From: Candidatus Symbiobacter sp. | GTDB lineage: Bacteria; Pseudomonadota; Alphaproteobacteria; Elsterales; Elsteraceae | Reading direction: 5' to 3' | Length of the DNA: 5,218 nt | Assembly: GCA_030054015.1 (NCBI GenBank) | Contig: JASGCR010000169.1 | Location: 1 to 5,218 of the forward strand | Shown here: in pieces, positions 1-5,213 of the stretch | Position numbering within the stretch: position 1 is the first letter of the stretch | Layout of the letters: each line of letters starts with the position of its first letter | Translations under genes and position numbers: made by a program | Notes under the pieces: generated by a model | The model's input: the letters and a program-made list of their open reading frames with translations, nothing else | The model's database searches: none | Told to the model about the DNA's origin: nothing

Positions 1-14
1 CCAAGGATAGGTTT

Positions 15-48
15 CCCCCCCTTCCTAAGCAGGAAGGGGGGGTCAGTA
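15..48. repeat. C/G-run palindromic element, copy 1 (12-bp hairpin)
   Basis: Positions 15-26 (seven C then TTCCT) are perfectly complementary to 31-42 (AGGAA then seven G), with a 4-nt AAGC loop, so this is a 12-bp stem. The right part, GAAGGGGGGGTCAGTA at 33-48, is repeated exactly at 72-87, and an inverted relative lies at 5118-5155. It lies downstream of parE, which is transcribed leftwards. No T-run follows the stem on the minus strand, so a classical intrinsic terminator for parE is not supported. A dispersed intergenic palindrome is the better reading. Confidence 0.75.
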
Positions 49-50
49 CG

Positions 51-87
51 ACTTATTCAGACCTTCCTAAAGAAGGGGGGGTCAGTA
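51..87. repeat. C/G-run palindromic element, copy 2
   Basis: This 37-nt copy matches the reverse complement of 5118-5155 at about 33 of 38 aligned columns, with one G-run length difference. It has the layout ACTTATTCAGA, CCTTC, CTAAA, GAAGG, G-run, TCAGTA. The inner CCTTC (62-66) and GAAGG (72-76) can form a short 5-bp stem. Its right 16 bases are identical to copy 1. It is an intergenic dispersed repeat with no coding potential. Confidence 0.75.
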
Positions 88-96
88 ATTTTTGCT

Positions 97-134
97 ACTT
101 GTTCAGAGGTTCCTAAAGAATAGTCCGAACAAGT
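97..134. repeat. Diverged copy of the same element with 8-bp terminal inverted repeat
   Basis: ACTTGTTC at 97-104 is perfectly complementary to GAACAAGT at 127-134. The left end ACTTGTTCAGA is identical to the outer end of the copy at 5118-5155 read on the minus strand, and the core TTCCTAAAGAA (110-120) is identical to copy 2 at 64-74. The G-run is absent here. This copy shows that ACTTGTTC is an element end, and that it can occur at both ends of one copy. It begins 22 nt past the parE stop codon. Confidence 0.6.
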
Positions 135-155
135 GCCAAAAATTCCCTCCCCGCC

Positions 156-2399
156 CTACACATCCAATTCATGGATCAAATGGGCGTTTTGGCTGATAAA
201 GGCAAAGCGCGATTCGGGCTTGCGGCCCATTAAATCCTCGACCAATTGGCTGGGGGAGCGGTTGAAATTATCGCGGACGGGTACTAAGGTCAAATTATCG
301 TCCAGCGTCGCCGTCGCCGCACCGCCCAGGCCGTCATCCGCAGCACGAGCATCCGACTCGCCGCTCGCGGCCTTGGGAAAATCATTAATCACCACTTGCA
401 ACAGCCGCCTTTTGCCGATGGACATGGTGGTGTCGCGCAATTGCTTGGCAGGCATCTCCCCCAACCCTTTGAAGCGGCTGATTTCGACTTTGCGCCCCTT
501 AAATTCCCCAGCGAGCAAGCGATCCCGTTCGGCATCGTCGCTGGCATAAACCGAATTGCCGCCCAGGGTTAAACGATAAAGCGGCGGCTGCGCCAGATAA
601 AGATGCCCGGCTTCGATCAAACCGCGCATTTCTTGAAAGAAAAATGTCATAAGCAACGCCGCAATATGCGCCCCATCGACATCGGCATCGGTCATGATAA
701 TGACCCGTTCATAGCGCAATTTGCCGCGGTCGAATTTGGCTCCCGCGCCGCAACCCAAAGCCAGCACCAAATCCGCCAATTCCTGGTTGCCGCGCAATTT
801 CTCGGCTCCGGCACTGGCGACGTTTAAGATTTTACCGCGCAAGGGTAAAATCGCCTGGATTTCGCGGTCACGCGCTTGTTTGGCGGAACCGCCGGCCGAA
901 TCGCCCTCGACCAAAAATATTTCGGTGTCCTGGGCGGTGTTGCGGCTGCAATCCGCCAATTTACCGGGCAGGCGCAATTTGCGGGTGGCGGATTTGCGGT
1001 CTAAATCCTTTTGCTCGCGGCGGCGGAGGCGGATTTCGGCGCGTTCGACCAAAGCATCCATTAACAATGAAGCCGATTCCAAATCGGCGGTGAGGAAATG
1101 TTCAAAATGGTCTTTGATCGCCGCCTCGACCAATTTTTGCGCTTCCGCCGAGGCCAGGCGTTCTTTGGTCTGGCCTTGGAACAAGGGATCGCGGAGAAAC
1201 ACCGACAACACCATCACCGCCCCAGCCAAAATATCGTCAATGGTGATGATGGCGGCGCGTTTATTGCCAATCCGCTCGCCATGGGTTTTGATCGCCCGCA
1301 GCAAAGCGGCTTTCAATCCATTTTCATGGGTGCCGCCCTGGGGGGTAGGAATGGTATTGCAATAACTGGTGAGTTTGCCGTCTGATTCTTCTTCCGATGC
1401 GGATTCCCATTCCGCCAAAGCGGGCAGGGGTTCGCCCCCCACATCGCCGCCAGAACCATCGCCGCCAGAACCATCGCCCGCTTCGGTTGGTGCCGCGAGC
1501 GGCTCGCGCGAGGGAAAAGCCACCGCCCATTCGACCCGGCCTTGGCTGTCGGGAAATTCGGCTTTGCCGACGAAATCTTGGGGGACGATGCGACCGCGAC
1601 CGCGCATCAAAGCGCGTACGTAATCTTCCAATCCCGCCGGGAAATAAAACACCGCCTCCTGGGGAATGGCGGATGCGGGCGGAAGGCATTCGGCATCGCA
1701 ATGAAAGCGGATTTCCACGCCTTGGCATAAAAAGGCCTTCGCCCGCGCCATGCGGTAAATCACGGCGGCATCAAATTTGGCGGCATCCCCGAAAATTTGC
1801 GGGTCAGGCCAGATTTGCACGCTGGTGCCGCGGCGATTTTGCACCGCGCCCATGATCTCCAAGCCGGTGGTGGGAAAACCCCGCGCATATTCCTGGCGAT
1901 AAAGCTGGCGATCACGGGCGACTTCGATCACCAAATGAGAGGCCAGGGCATTGACCACCGACAGCCCAACCCCGTGCAGCCCGCCACTGGTCTGGTACGC
2001 CTTGCCGCTAAATTTGCCGCCGGAATGGAGGGTGGTTAAAATCACCTCTAACGCGGTTTTGTCGGGGAATTTGGGGTGGGGATCAATCGGAATGCCGCGC
2101 CCATTATCCCGCAAGGTTAAACTGCCATCCGCCGCCAGGCTTATTTGGATCGCATTGGCGTGGCCGGCCACCGCCTCGTCGGTCGCATTATCCAGCAATT
2201 CTGCCACCAAATGGTGCAACGCGCGGGCATCGGTACCGCCAATATACATGCCGGGGCGACGGCGCACTGGCTCCAACCCCTCTAACACCTCAATGTCTTT
2301 GGCGGTATAGGAATCGGTGGTTTTTTTGTCAATCGGTGCGGATTTTACTGGCGCGTTGGCCTGGTTGGGATTAAAAAGGTCTGTCATAAAGCGTGACAT
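156..2399 (-). CDS. parE: DNA topoisomerase IV subunit B (ParE)
   Basis: ATPase subunit of topoisomerase IV, which with ParC decatenates and relaxes chromosomes in the cytoplasm. The 747 residues run in type IIA order. In the GHKL ATPase domain, ELLDNATDEA carries E67 and N71, DNGRGIP is at 98-104 and SGGLHGVG at 138-145. The transducer QTK loop is at 410-412. The TOPRIM domain has FLVEGDSAGG with E498, DADVDG with D571/D573/D575, and KGLGEM at 644-649. The block after PLRGKILNV (ASA...NQELADLVLALGCG) is ParE-like rather than GyrB-like. The protein is longer than I expect for alphaproteobacterial ParE (about 650-690) because of two low-complexity insertions, near residues 299-341 and 675-707. 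The start at 2399 lacks a clear Shine-Dalgarno, and a second ATG (codon 5, 2385-2387) is equally possible. The stop is TAG at 156-158. It is divergent from ribA. Confidence 0.97.
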   Translation of the reverse strand: MSRFMTDLFNPNQANAPVKSAPIDKKTTDSYTAKDIEVLEGLEPVRRRPGMYIGGTDARALHHLVAELLDNATDEAVAGHANAIQISLAADGSLTLRDNGRGIPIDPHPKFPDKTALEVILTTLHSGGKFSGKAYQTSGGLHGVGLSVVNALASHLVIEVARDRQLYRQEYARGFPTTGLEIMGAVQNRRGTSVQIWPDPQIFGDAAKFDAAVIYRMARAKAFLCQGVEIRFHCDAECLPPASAIPQEAVFYFPAGLEDYVRALMRGRGRIVPQDFVGKAEFPDSQGRVEWAVAFPSREPLAAPTEAGDGSGGDGSGGDVGGEPLPALAEWESASEEESDGKLTSYCNTIPTPQGGTHENGLKAALLRAIKTHGERIGNKRAAIITIDDILAGAVMVLSVFLRDPLFQGQTKERLASAEAQKLVEAAIKDHFEHFLTADLESASLLMDALVERAEIRLRRREQKDLDRKSATRKLRLPGKLADCSRNTAQDTEIFLVEGDSAGGSAKQARDREIQAILPLRGKILNVASAGAEKLRGNQELADLVLALGCGAGAKFDRGKLRYERVIIMTDADVDGAHIAALLMTFFFQEMRGLIEAGHLYLAQPPLYRLTLGGNSVYASDDAERDRLLAGEFKGRKVEISRFKGLGEMPAKQLRDTTMSIGKRRLLQVVINDFPKAASGESDARAADDGLGGAATATLDDNLTLVPVRDNFNRSPSQLVEDLMGRKPESRFAFISQNAHLIHELDV
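1442..1478. repeat. 15-bp tandem repeat inside parE
   Basis: The unit ATCGCCGCCAGAACC is repeated about 2.5 times with perfect 15-bp periodicity across this tract. On the coding (minus) strand it encodes the Gly/Asp/Ser run GDGSGGDGSGGDVGG, around residues 308-322 of ParE. Because the period is a multiple of three, gain or loss of a unit keeps the frame. It lies in the transducer region between WAVAFPSREP and the conserved SYCNTIPTPQGGTHENGL block. Confidence 0.85.
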
Positions 2400-2459
2400 A
2401 TCGCATTTTTAAGCATCAGGCAAGCGGCAACGGCCTGTCCTTCACAAGGTAAAGTTACC

Positions 2460-3656
2460 GTGGACAAACATATCCTCCCGACCAATCCTCAAAACCCGCT
2501 TGATTCTTCGCAACAGGCCGAATTGGCTTTGGCGGTGGAATGGCTGCGGCGAAATCTGCCGGTGGCATTGATTGATCATTTGGATATGACCTGGGTGATG
2601 CTGGCGATTGACGGCGCAACAACCGAACAAATCCAAAGGTTTTTTGCTCTTCGCTTTAATTACGCTCCGATGTTGGTTTTGGGGATTTATCGCGCCCAAT
2701 CTTTGGGATTAACCCCGGAATATACATCCGAAGAAAATGATCCGTTTTTAATTGAATTGCCGTATGACACGGATGATGCGATTAAAGTTATTCAAGGAAT
2801 TCAAGCCAACACACCCACGAAATATTCCTTGAAATATCTGAATAACGAAAATCATTTTGGCGATTCCGCCAGCGCAACCGGTGCCGCCCGCCTGGGGCAA
2901 AAGCTTTTGGCGCAATGCCCTCTTATGCCGCAATTTTTATTAATCCAAGCGGATTTGCGCAAATTTTCCGGTTTGGCCGCTAATGGCATCTGGCATATCT
3001 CGCCCGCAATATCGGAATATCTTTATGCCGATAACCACCTGGTCGCATCGCCCGCATTGCAAAAAATTGATGCGGTGGCGGTGCCATTGCTCAACGCGGC
3101 CCAGGCCCGAATCACCGGCTGGCGTGACAAAAATACCGGCCAGGAACATTTGGCGATTATGATCGGCAAGGTTAATGCAAGAAAACCGGTCTTGACCCGT
3201 ATTCATTCGTCATGTTTGACCGGTGATGGGTTGGGCAGTCTGCGCTGTGATTGTGGCGAGCAATTGCAAGGAGCCATCCGCCTGATGGCCGCGAATCCCG
3301 ATGGCGGCGTGATCCTTTATTTGACCCAAGAGGGGCGCGGCATCGGCCTTATTAATAAATTGCGCAGTTACCAATTGCAATCGGACGGCATGGACACGAT
3401 TGATGCCAATCACCGTTTGGGCTTTGCCGCCGACCGCCGCGATTACCGCGTGGCGGCAGAGATGTTACAGCAAATGGGCATCACCGAGATCAATTTGCTC
3501 AGCAATAACCCATTGAAAACCAAGCAAATTATGCTGGCTGCGGCGGCATTGGGGGGCGAGTTAAAGGTTAATCGGATAAGCCATAAATTCCCCCCCAACC
3601 CGCATAACCAAAATTACCTCGCCACCAAAAAATCCCGCGCCGGCCATGATTTGTAA
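2460..3656 (+). CDS. ribA: GTP cyclohydrolase II, long alphaproteobacterial form
   Basis: Catalyses the first committed step of riboflavin/FAD synthesis, opening GTP to the 2,5-diaminopyrimidine phosphate with release of formate and pyrophosphate. The C-terminal half (about 205-398) is a full GCH II domain. The zinc ligands are C252, C263 and C265 in CLTGDGLGSLRCDCG. The GTP-binding EGRGIGL is at 291-297, the catalytic pair is D325/R327 in AADRRDY, and NNPLKTK is at 349-355. The N-terminal ~200 residues look like a degenerate RibB (DHBP synthase)-like domain: AVEWLRRNLPVALIDH and TTEQIQRFF...LGIYRAQSLGL follow its layout. The acidic DDEDRENEGD motif is absent, so DHBP synthase activity is unlikely. 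At 398 aa it is about twice E. coli RibA (196). The start is GTG, with AAGG at 2446-2449 ten bases upstream; the stop is TAA. Divergent from parE, 60 bp apart. Confidence 0.95.
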   Translation: MDKHILPTNPQNPLDSSQQAELALAVEWLRRNLPVALIDHLDMTWVMLAIDGATTEQIQRFFALRFNYAPMLVLGIYRAQSLGLTPEYTSEENDPFLIELPYDTDDAIKVIQGIQANTPTKYSLKYLNNENHFGDSASATGAARLGQKLLAQCPLMPQFLLIQADLRKFSGLAANGIWHISPAISEYLYADNHLVASPALQKIDAVAVPLLNAAQARITGWRDKNTGQEHLAIMIGKVNARKPVLTRIHSSCLTGDGLGSLRCDCGEQLQGAIRLMAANPDGGVILYLTQEGRGIGLINKLRSYQLQSDGMDTIDANHRLGFAADRRDYRVAAEMLQQMGITEINLLSNNPLKTKQIMLAAAALGGELKVNRISHKFPPNPHNQNYLATKKSRAGHDL

Positions 3657-3693
3657 ATTGCCCTATTTTTTTCAGGAAAAACAAAGAAAGTGC

Positions 3694-3723
3694 TTGCATT
3701 GGGCAAAAATATTTGGCAGATAT
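3694..3723 (+). promoter_or_regulatory. Possible rplM-rpsI promoter
   Basis: In the 109-bp gap between ribA and rplM, TTGCAT (3694-3699, within CTTGCAT) and AGATAT (3718-3723) are spaced 18 bp apart. They resemble weak sigma-70-type -35 and -10 boxes. That would give a leader of roughly 35 nt before the rplM ATG. The match to consensus is only partial, and no other candidate in the gap is better. The need for a promoter is inferred from the ribosomal operon starting here after an unrelated gene. Confidence 0.35.
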
Positions 3724-3765
3724 GTCCGCGTGTGAGAAAATCCAGAAGGTTAAAAGCAGGGCAAA

Positions 3766-4242
3766 ATGAAAACCTATTCCGCCAAACCAAGCGACATTGA
3801 GAAAAAATGGATCATAATTAATGCCGAGGGGCTGGTGTTGGGGCGAGTCGCCACCATCATCGCCGACCGTCTGCGCGGCAAGCACAAAGCCACTTTCACC
3901 CCGCATATGGATTGCGGCGATCACGTGGTGGTGATTAATGCCGACAAAGTCCGCGTCACCGGCAATAAATTGGATCAGCAAGTGTTTTATTACCATACCG
4001 GTTTCCCCGGCGGTATCAAAGAACGCAAATGGGGCGATATTATGAATGGTCGTTTCCCCGAACGGCTTTTGATGAAGGCGGTGGAGCGCATGGTGCCGCG
4101 TGGCCCCTTGGGTCGCCAACAAATGTCGCATTTGCGCGTCTATGCCGGGTCAGAACATCCCCACGAAGCCCAGGCCCCGGTCATGCTTGATGTGGCGGCC
4201 ATGAATGCCAAAAACAATCGTATCAGCCTGCGGAAGAATTAA
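3766..4242 (+). CDS. rplM: 50S ribosomal protein L13
   Basis: Large-subunit protein L13, an early assembly protein that binds 23S rRNA. The 158 residues match the family throughout. The start is MKTYSAKPSDIEKKW, with GKHKATFTPHMDCGDHVVVINADKV at 38-62 and HTGFPGGIKER at 77-87. The family signature spans 106-128 (VERMVPRGPLGRQQM, LRVYAG), and HPHEAQAP follows at 131-138. It is longer than E. coli L13 (142 aa), mainly at the ends, as usual for alphaproteobacteria. The ATG is preceded by AGGG at 3758-3761, with a short 4-nt spacer. It is the first gene of the conserved rplM-rpsI operon, 109 bp after ribA. In E. coli L13 is known to repress its own operon through the mRNA leader; nothing here proves that mechanism in this organism. 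The extension after HEAQAPVMLDVAAMNAKN ends in a basic SLRKN. Confidence 0.99.
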   Translation: MKTYSAKPSDIEKKWIIINAEGLVLGRVATIIADRLRGKHKATFTPHMDCGDHVVVINADKVRVTGNKLDQQVFYYHTGFPGGIKERKWGDIMNGRFPERLLMKAVERMVPRGPLGRQQMSHLRVYAGSEHPHEAQAPVMLDVAAMNAKNNRISLRKN

Positions 4243-4244
4243 TC

Positions 4245-4715
4245 ATGTCGATGGAAGCACTTGAATCGTTAAAATCATCTGGTTCGGTTGCCGGGCCTGT
4301 TGCCCCGCGTGAACCGGTACGGGATAAATTGGGGCGTTCTTATGCCACCGGCAAACGCAAAAACGCCATTGCCCGCGTGTGGATTAAACCCGGTCACGGC
4401 ATTTTGAAAATTAATGGCCGCGACGAGGCGACTTATTTCGCCCGCCCGGTGCTGCGCATGATTATTCACCAGCCCTTTATTGCCGCCAACCGCAAAGATC
4501 AATTTGATGTCTATTGCACCGTGACCGGGGGCGGCTTGTCCGGCCAGGCCGGGGCTTTGCGCCACGGTATTTCCCGCGCTTTGACTTATTACGAGCCGGA
4601 ATTGCGTCCGGTGCTAAAGGCCGGCGGATTTCTCACCCGCGATTCCCGCGTGGTCGAGCGGAAAAAATACGGCAAAGCCAAGGCTCGTCGTTCGTTCCAA
4701 TTCAGCAAGCGTTAG
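4245..4715 (+). CDS. rpsI: 30S ribosomal protein S9
   Basis: Small-subunit protein S9, located in the 30S head; its C-terminal tail reaches the P-site tRNA anticodon stem-loop. Conserved parts are SYATGKRKNAIARVWIKPG (32-50), the signature from GGG at 95-97 through SGQAGALRHGISRAL (99-113), LTRDSRVVERKKYGKAKARR (130-149), and the terminal SFQFSKR with the universal Lys-Arg end. The first ~30 residues form a Ser/Gly/Pro-containing extension absent from E. coli S9 (130 aa) but common in alphaproteobacteria. The start lies 2 nt after the rplM TAA, and its Shine-Dalgarno GGAAG (4232-4236) sits inside the end of rplM with an 8-nt spacer, so the genes are cotranscribed and probably translationally coupled. 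An alternative ATG at codon 3 (4251) would lose only two residues. The stop is TAG. Confidence 0.99.
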   Translation: MSMEALESLKSSGSVAGPVAPREPVRDKLGRSYATGKRKNAIARVWIKPGHGILKINGRDEATYFARPVLRMIIHQPFIAANRKDQFDVYCTVTGGGLSGQAGALRHGISRALTYYEPELRPVLKAGGFLTRDSRVVERKKYGKAKARRSFQFSKR

Positions 4716-4726
4716 TTTTGCGTTGT

Positions 4727-4756
4727 GCGTCATTCGGGTAATGACGCTCACTTTTT
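4727..4756 (+). terminator. Hairpin and T-run after rpsI, possible terminator
   Basis: GCGTCATT (4727-4734) pairs perfectly with AATGACGC (4740-4747) around a CGGGT loop, 12 nt after the rpsI stop. A TTTTT run follows at 4752-4756, separated from the stem by four bases (TCAC), so the layout is only an imperfect intrinsic terminator. The same sequence is the first, collapsed member of the palindromic repeat family at 4804-4949, and a terminator role may be secondary. Confidence 0.4.
4736..4748 (+). repeat. 13-mer arm, GGGTAATGACGCT
   Basis: First full copy of the arm that organises this region. It is identical to 4937-4949 and exactly complementary to 4804-4816, so it could pair with the latter across a 55-nt spacer. 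After both forward copies the sequence continues similarly (CACTTTTTGCGG versus ACCTTTTTGACG), so the repeated unit extends beyond the 13-mer. Confidence 0.85.
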
Positions 4757-4810
4757 GCGGTGCGCTAACTAAAGACCGTCAAAAAAGGGAATGTCAAAAA
4801 AAGAGCGTCA

Positions 4811-4860
4811 TTACCCACCAGACTGCAAGCGGGAATCCGCTTGCAGTCTGAGTTGGGTAA
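4811..4860. repeat. Nested hairpin A (14-bp stem)
   Basis: CAGACTGCAAGCGG (4819-4832) pairs perfectly with CCGCTTGCAGTCTG (4837-4850) around a GAAT tetraloop. Beyond a small internal loop, TTACCCA (4811-4817) pairs with TGGGTAA (4854-4860), adding 7 bp. No T-run follows on either strand, so it does not look like a terminator. Confidence 0.9.
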
Positions 4861-4903
4861 TCCCCCAGGAGTATTATTCCTCAATACACCTGGGGGATTA
4901 CCC
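4855..4903. repeat. Nested hairpin B (15-bp plus 5-bp stem)
   Basis: GGGTAATCCCCCAGG (4855-4869) pairs perfectly with CCTGGGGGATTACCC (4889-4903). After one A/A mismatch, GTATT (4871-4875) pairs with AATAC (4883-4887) around a 7-nt loop. Its left arm GGGTAA is the same segment that closes hairpin A, and its right arm TTACCC is shared with hairpin C, so the three cannot all be fully extended at once. Confidence 0.9.
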
Positions 4904-4942
4904 GACTCGCTTTGTCCGTTGCACGGACAAAGCGGCGGGTAA
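4898..4942. repeat. Nested hairpin C (12-bp stem)
   Basis: CGCTTTGTCCGT (4908-4919) pairs perfectly with ACGGACAAAGCG (4923-4934) around a 3-nt TGC loop. After a small internal loop, TTACCCG (4898-4904) pairs with CGGGTAA (4936-4942), 7 bp. The right outer arm is also part of the 13-mer arm at 4937-4949. Confidence 0.9.
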
Positions 4943-4984
4943 TGACGCTACCTTTTTGACGTTTTCTTAGGAAGAGCGTCGTTA
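4940..4984. repeat. Degenerate right-hand arm of the palindrome chain
   Basis: TAATGACGCT (4940-4949) can pair with AGCGTCGTTA (4975-4984), with a single G-T wobble. The spacer contains CCTTTTTGACG. AAGAGCGTC at 4972-4980 repeats 4801-4809 before diverging by one base, so this is a further, decayed left-type arm. It continues the alternating forward/reverse order of arms across the region. Confidence 0.6.
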
Positions 4985-5117
4985 ATCATATAATAAGAAT
5001 CATCGCCATGCCGGCAAGATCAAATAATATACTCGTGATTTCAAACGAAATGGCGGCGGCGAGTTCAAAAATAAAAAAGAATAATGACATATACTCTGTT
5101 TCCAAATGAATTCCACT

Positions 5118-5155
5118 TAATGACCCCCCCCTTCCTAAGGAAGGTCTGAACAAGT
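5118..5155. repeat. C/G-run palindromic element, inverted copy
   Basis: Read on the minus strand, this 38-nt stretch matches 51-87 at about 33 of 38 columns. It contains eight C (5124-5131) overlapping the palindrome CCTTCCTAAGGAAGG (5130-5144). It ends TCTGAACAAGT, identical to the outer end of the copy at 97-134 read in reverse. Its orientation is opposite to the left-edge copies, so these elements bracket the four genes as inverted repeats. Confidence 0.75.
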
Positions 5156-5178
5156 AGTCGGAGTGTCATTCTGAGGTT

Positions 5179-5213
5179 AGAAAAGTCCGCGCGTAAGCGC
5201 GGGTAACTTTTCT
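5179..5213. repeat. Edge hairpin (8-bp plus 6-bp stem)
   Basis: AGAAAAGT (5179-5186) pairs with ACTTTTCT (5206-5213), and directly inside it CCGCGC (5187-5192) pairs with GCGCGG (5197-5202) around a GTAA loop, with a GTA bulge on the right side. TTTTCTT near the end gives it a partial terminator look on the plus strand, but no gene runs into it here. Its continuation is cut by the window edge, so its class is unresolved. Confidence 0.6.

Larger units (their letters stand above)
4804..4949. repeat. Composite palindromic element with 13-bp perfect terminal inverted repeats
   Basis: AGCGTCATTACCC (4804-4816) and GGGTAATGACGCT (4937-4949) are perfect inverted repeats enclosing 120 nt. That interior consists almost wholly of three consecutive hairpins (4811-4860, 4855-4903, 4898-4942). 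Each is bordered by TTACCC/GGGTAA and has a different core. Flanking GTCAAAAA (4793-4800) and TTTTTGAC (4953-4960) are also complementary, so the symmetry extends outward. There is no open reading frame of note inside. It fits a REP- or MITE-like non-autonomous palindromic element, probably built by nesting; I cannot name a known family. Confidence 0.8.

Noticed and set aside
15..42. Intrinsic terminator for parE
   Set aside because: The stem is strong but lies more than 110 bases past the stop and has no T-run in the parE direction. The sequence is a repeat copy found elsewhere in the window.
721..1365. 214-residue plus-strand frame inside parE
   Set aside because: It is antisense to the most conserved part of ParE, including the TOPRIM region, and is rich in Arg/Ser/Ala as shadow frames of GC-rich genes are.
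156..2399. gyrB instead of parE
   Set aside because: The residues after PLRGKILNV (ASA...NQELADLVLALGCG) follow the ParE pattern. GyrB has an SSQE...LITALGTG block there.
2400..2459. FMN riboswitch in front of ribA
   Set aside because: The leader is at most 60 bases, too short for the multi-stem FMN aptamer, and none of its conserved blocks is visible.
3568..4131. 187-residue open frame on the minus strand opposite rplM
   Set aside because: It lies antisense across a clearly real, conserved ribosomal protein gene. The composition is that expected of a shadow frame, and no domain is recognisable.
4804..4949. CRISPR array or tRNA cluster
   Set aside because: The repeated 6-mers alternate in orientation, spacing is irregular, and the stems are simple hairpins. 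There are no direct repeats with uniform spacers and no tRNA consensus loops.
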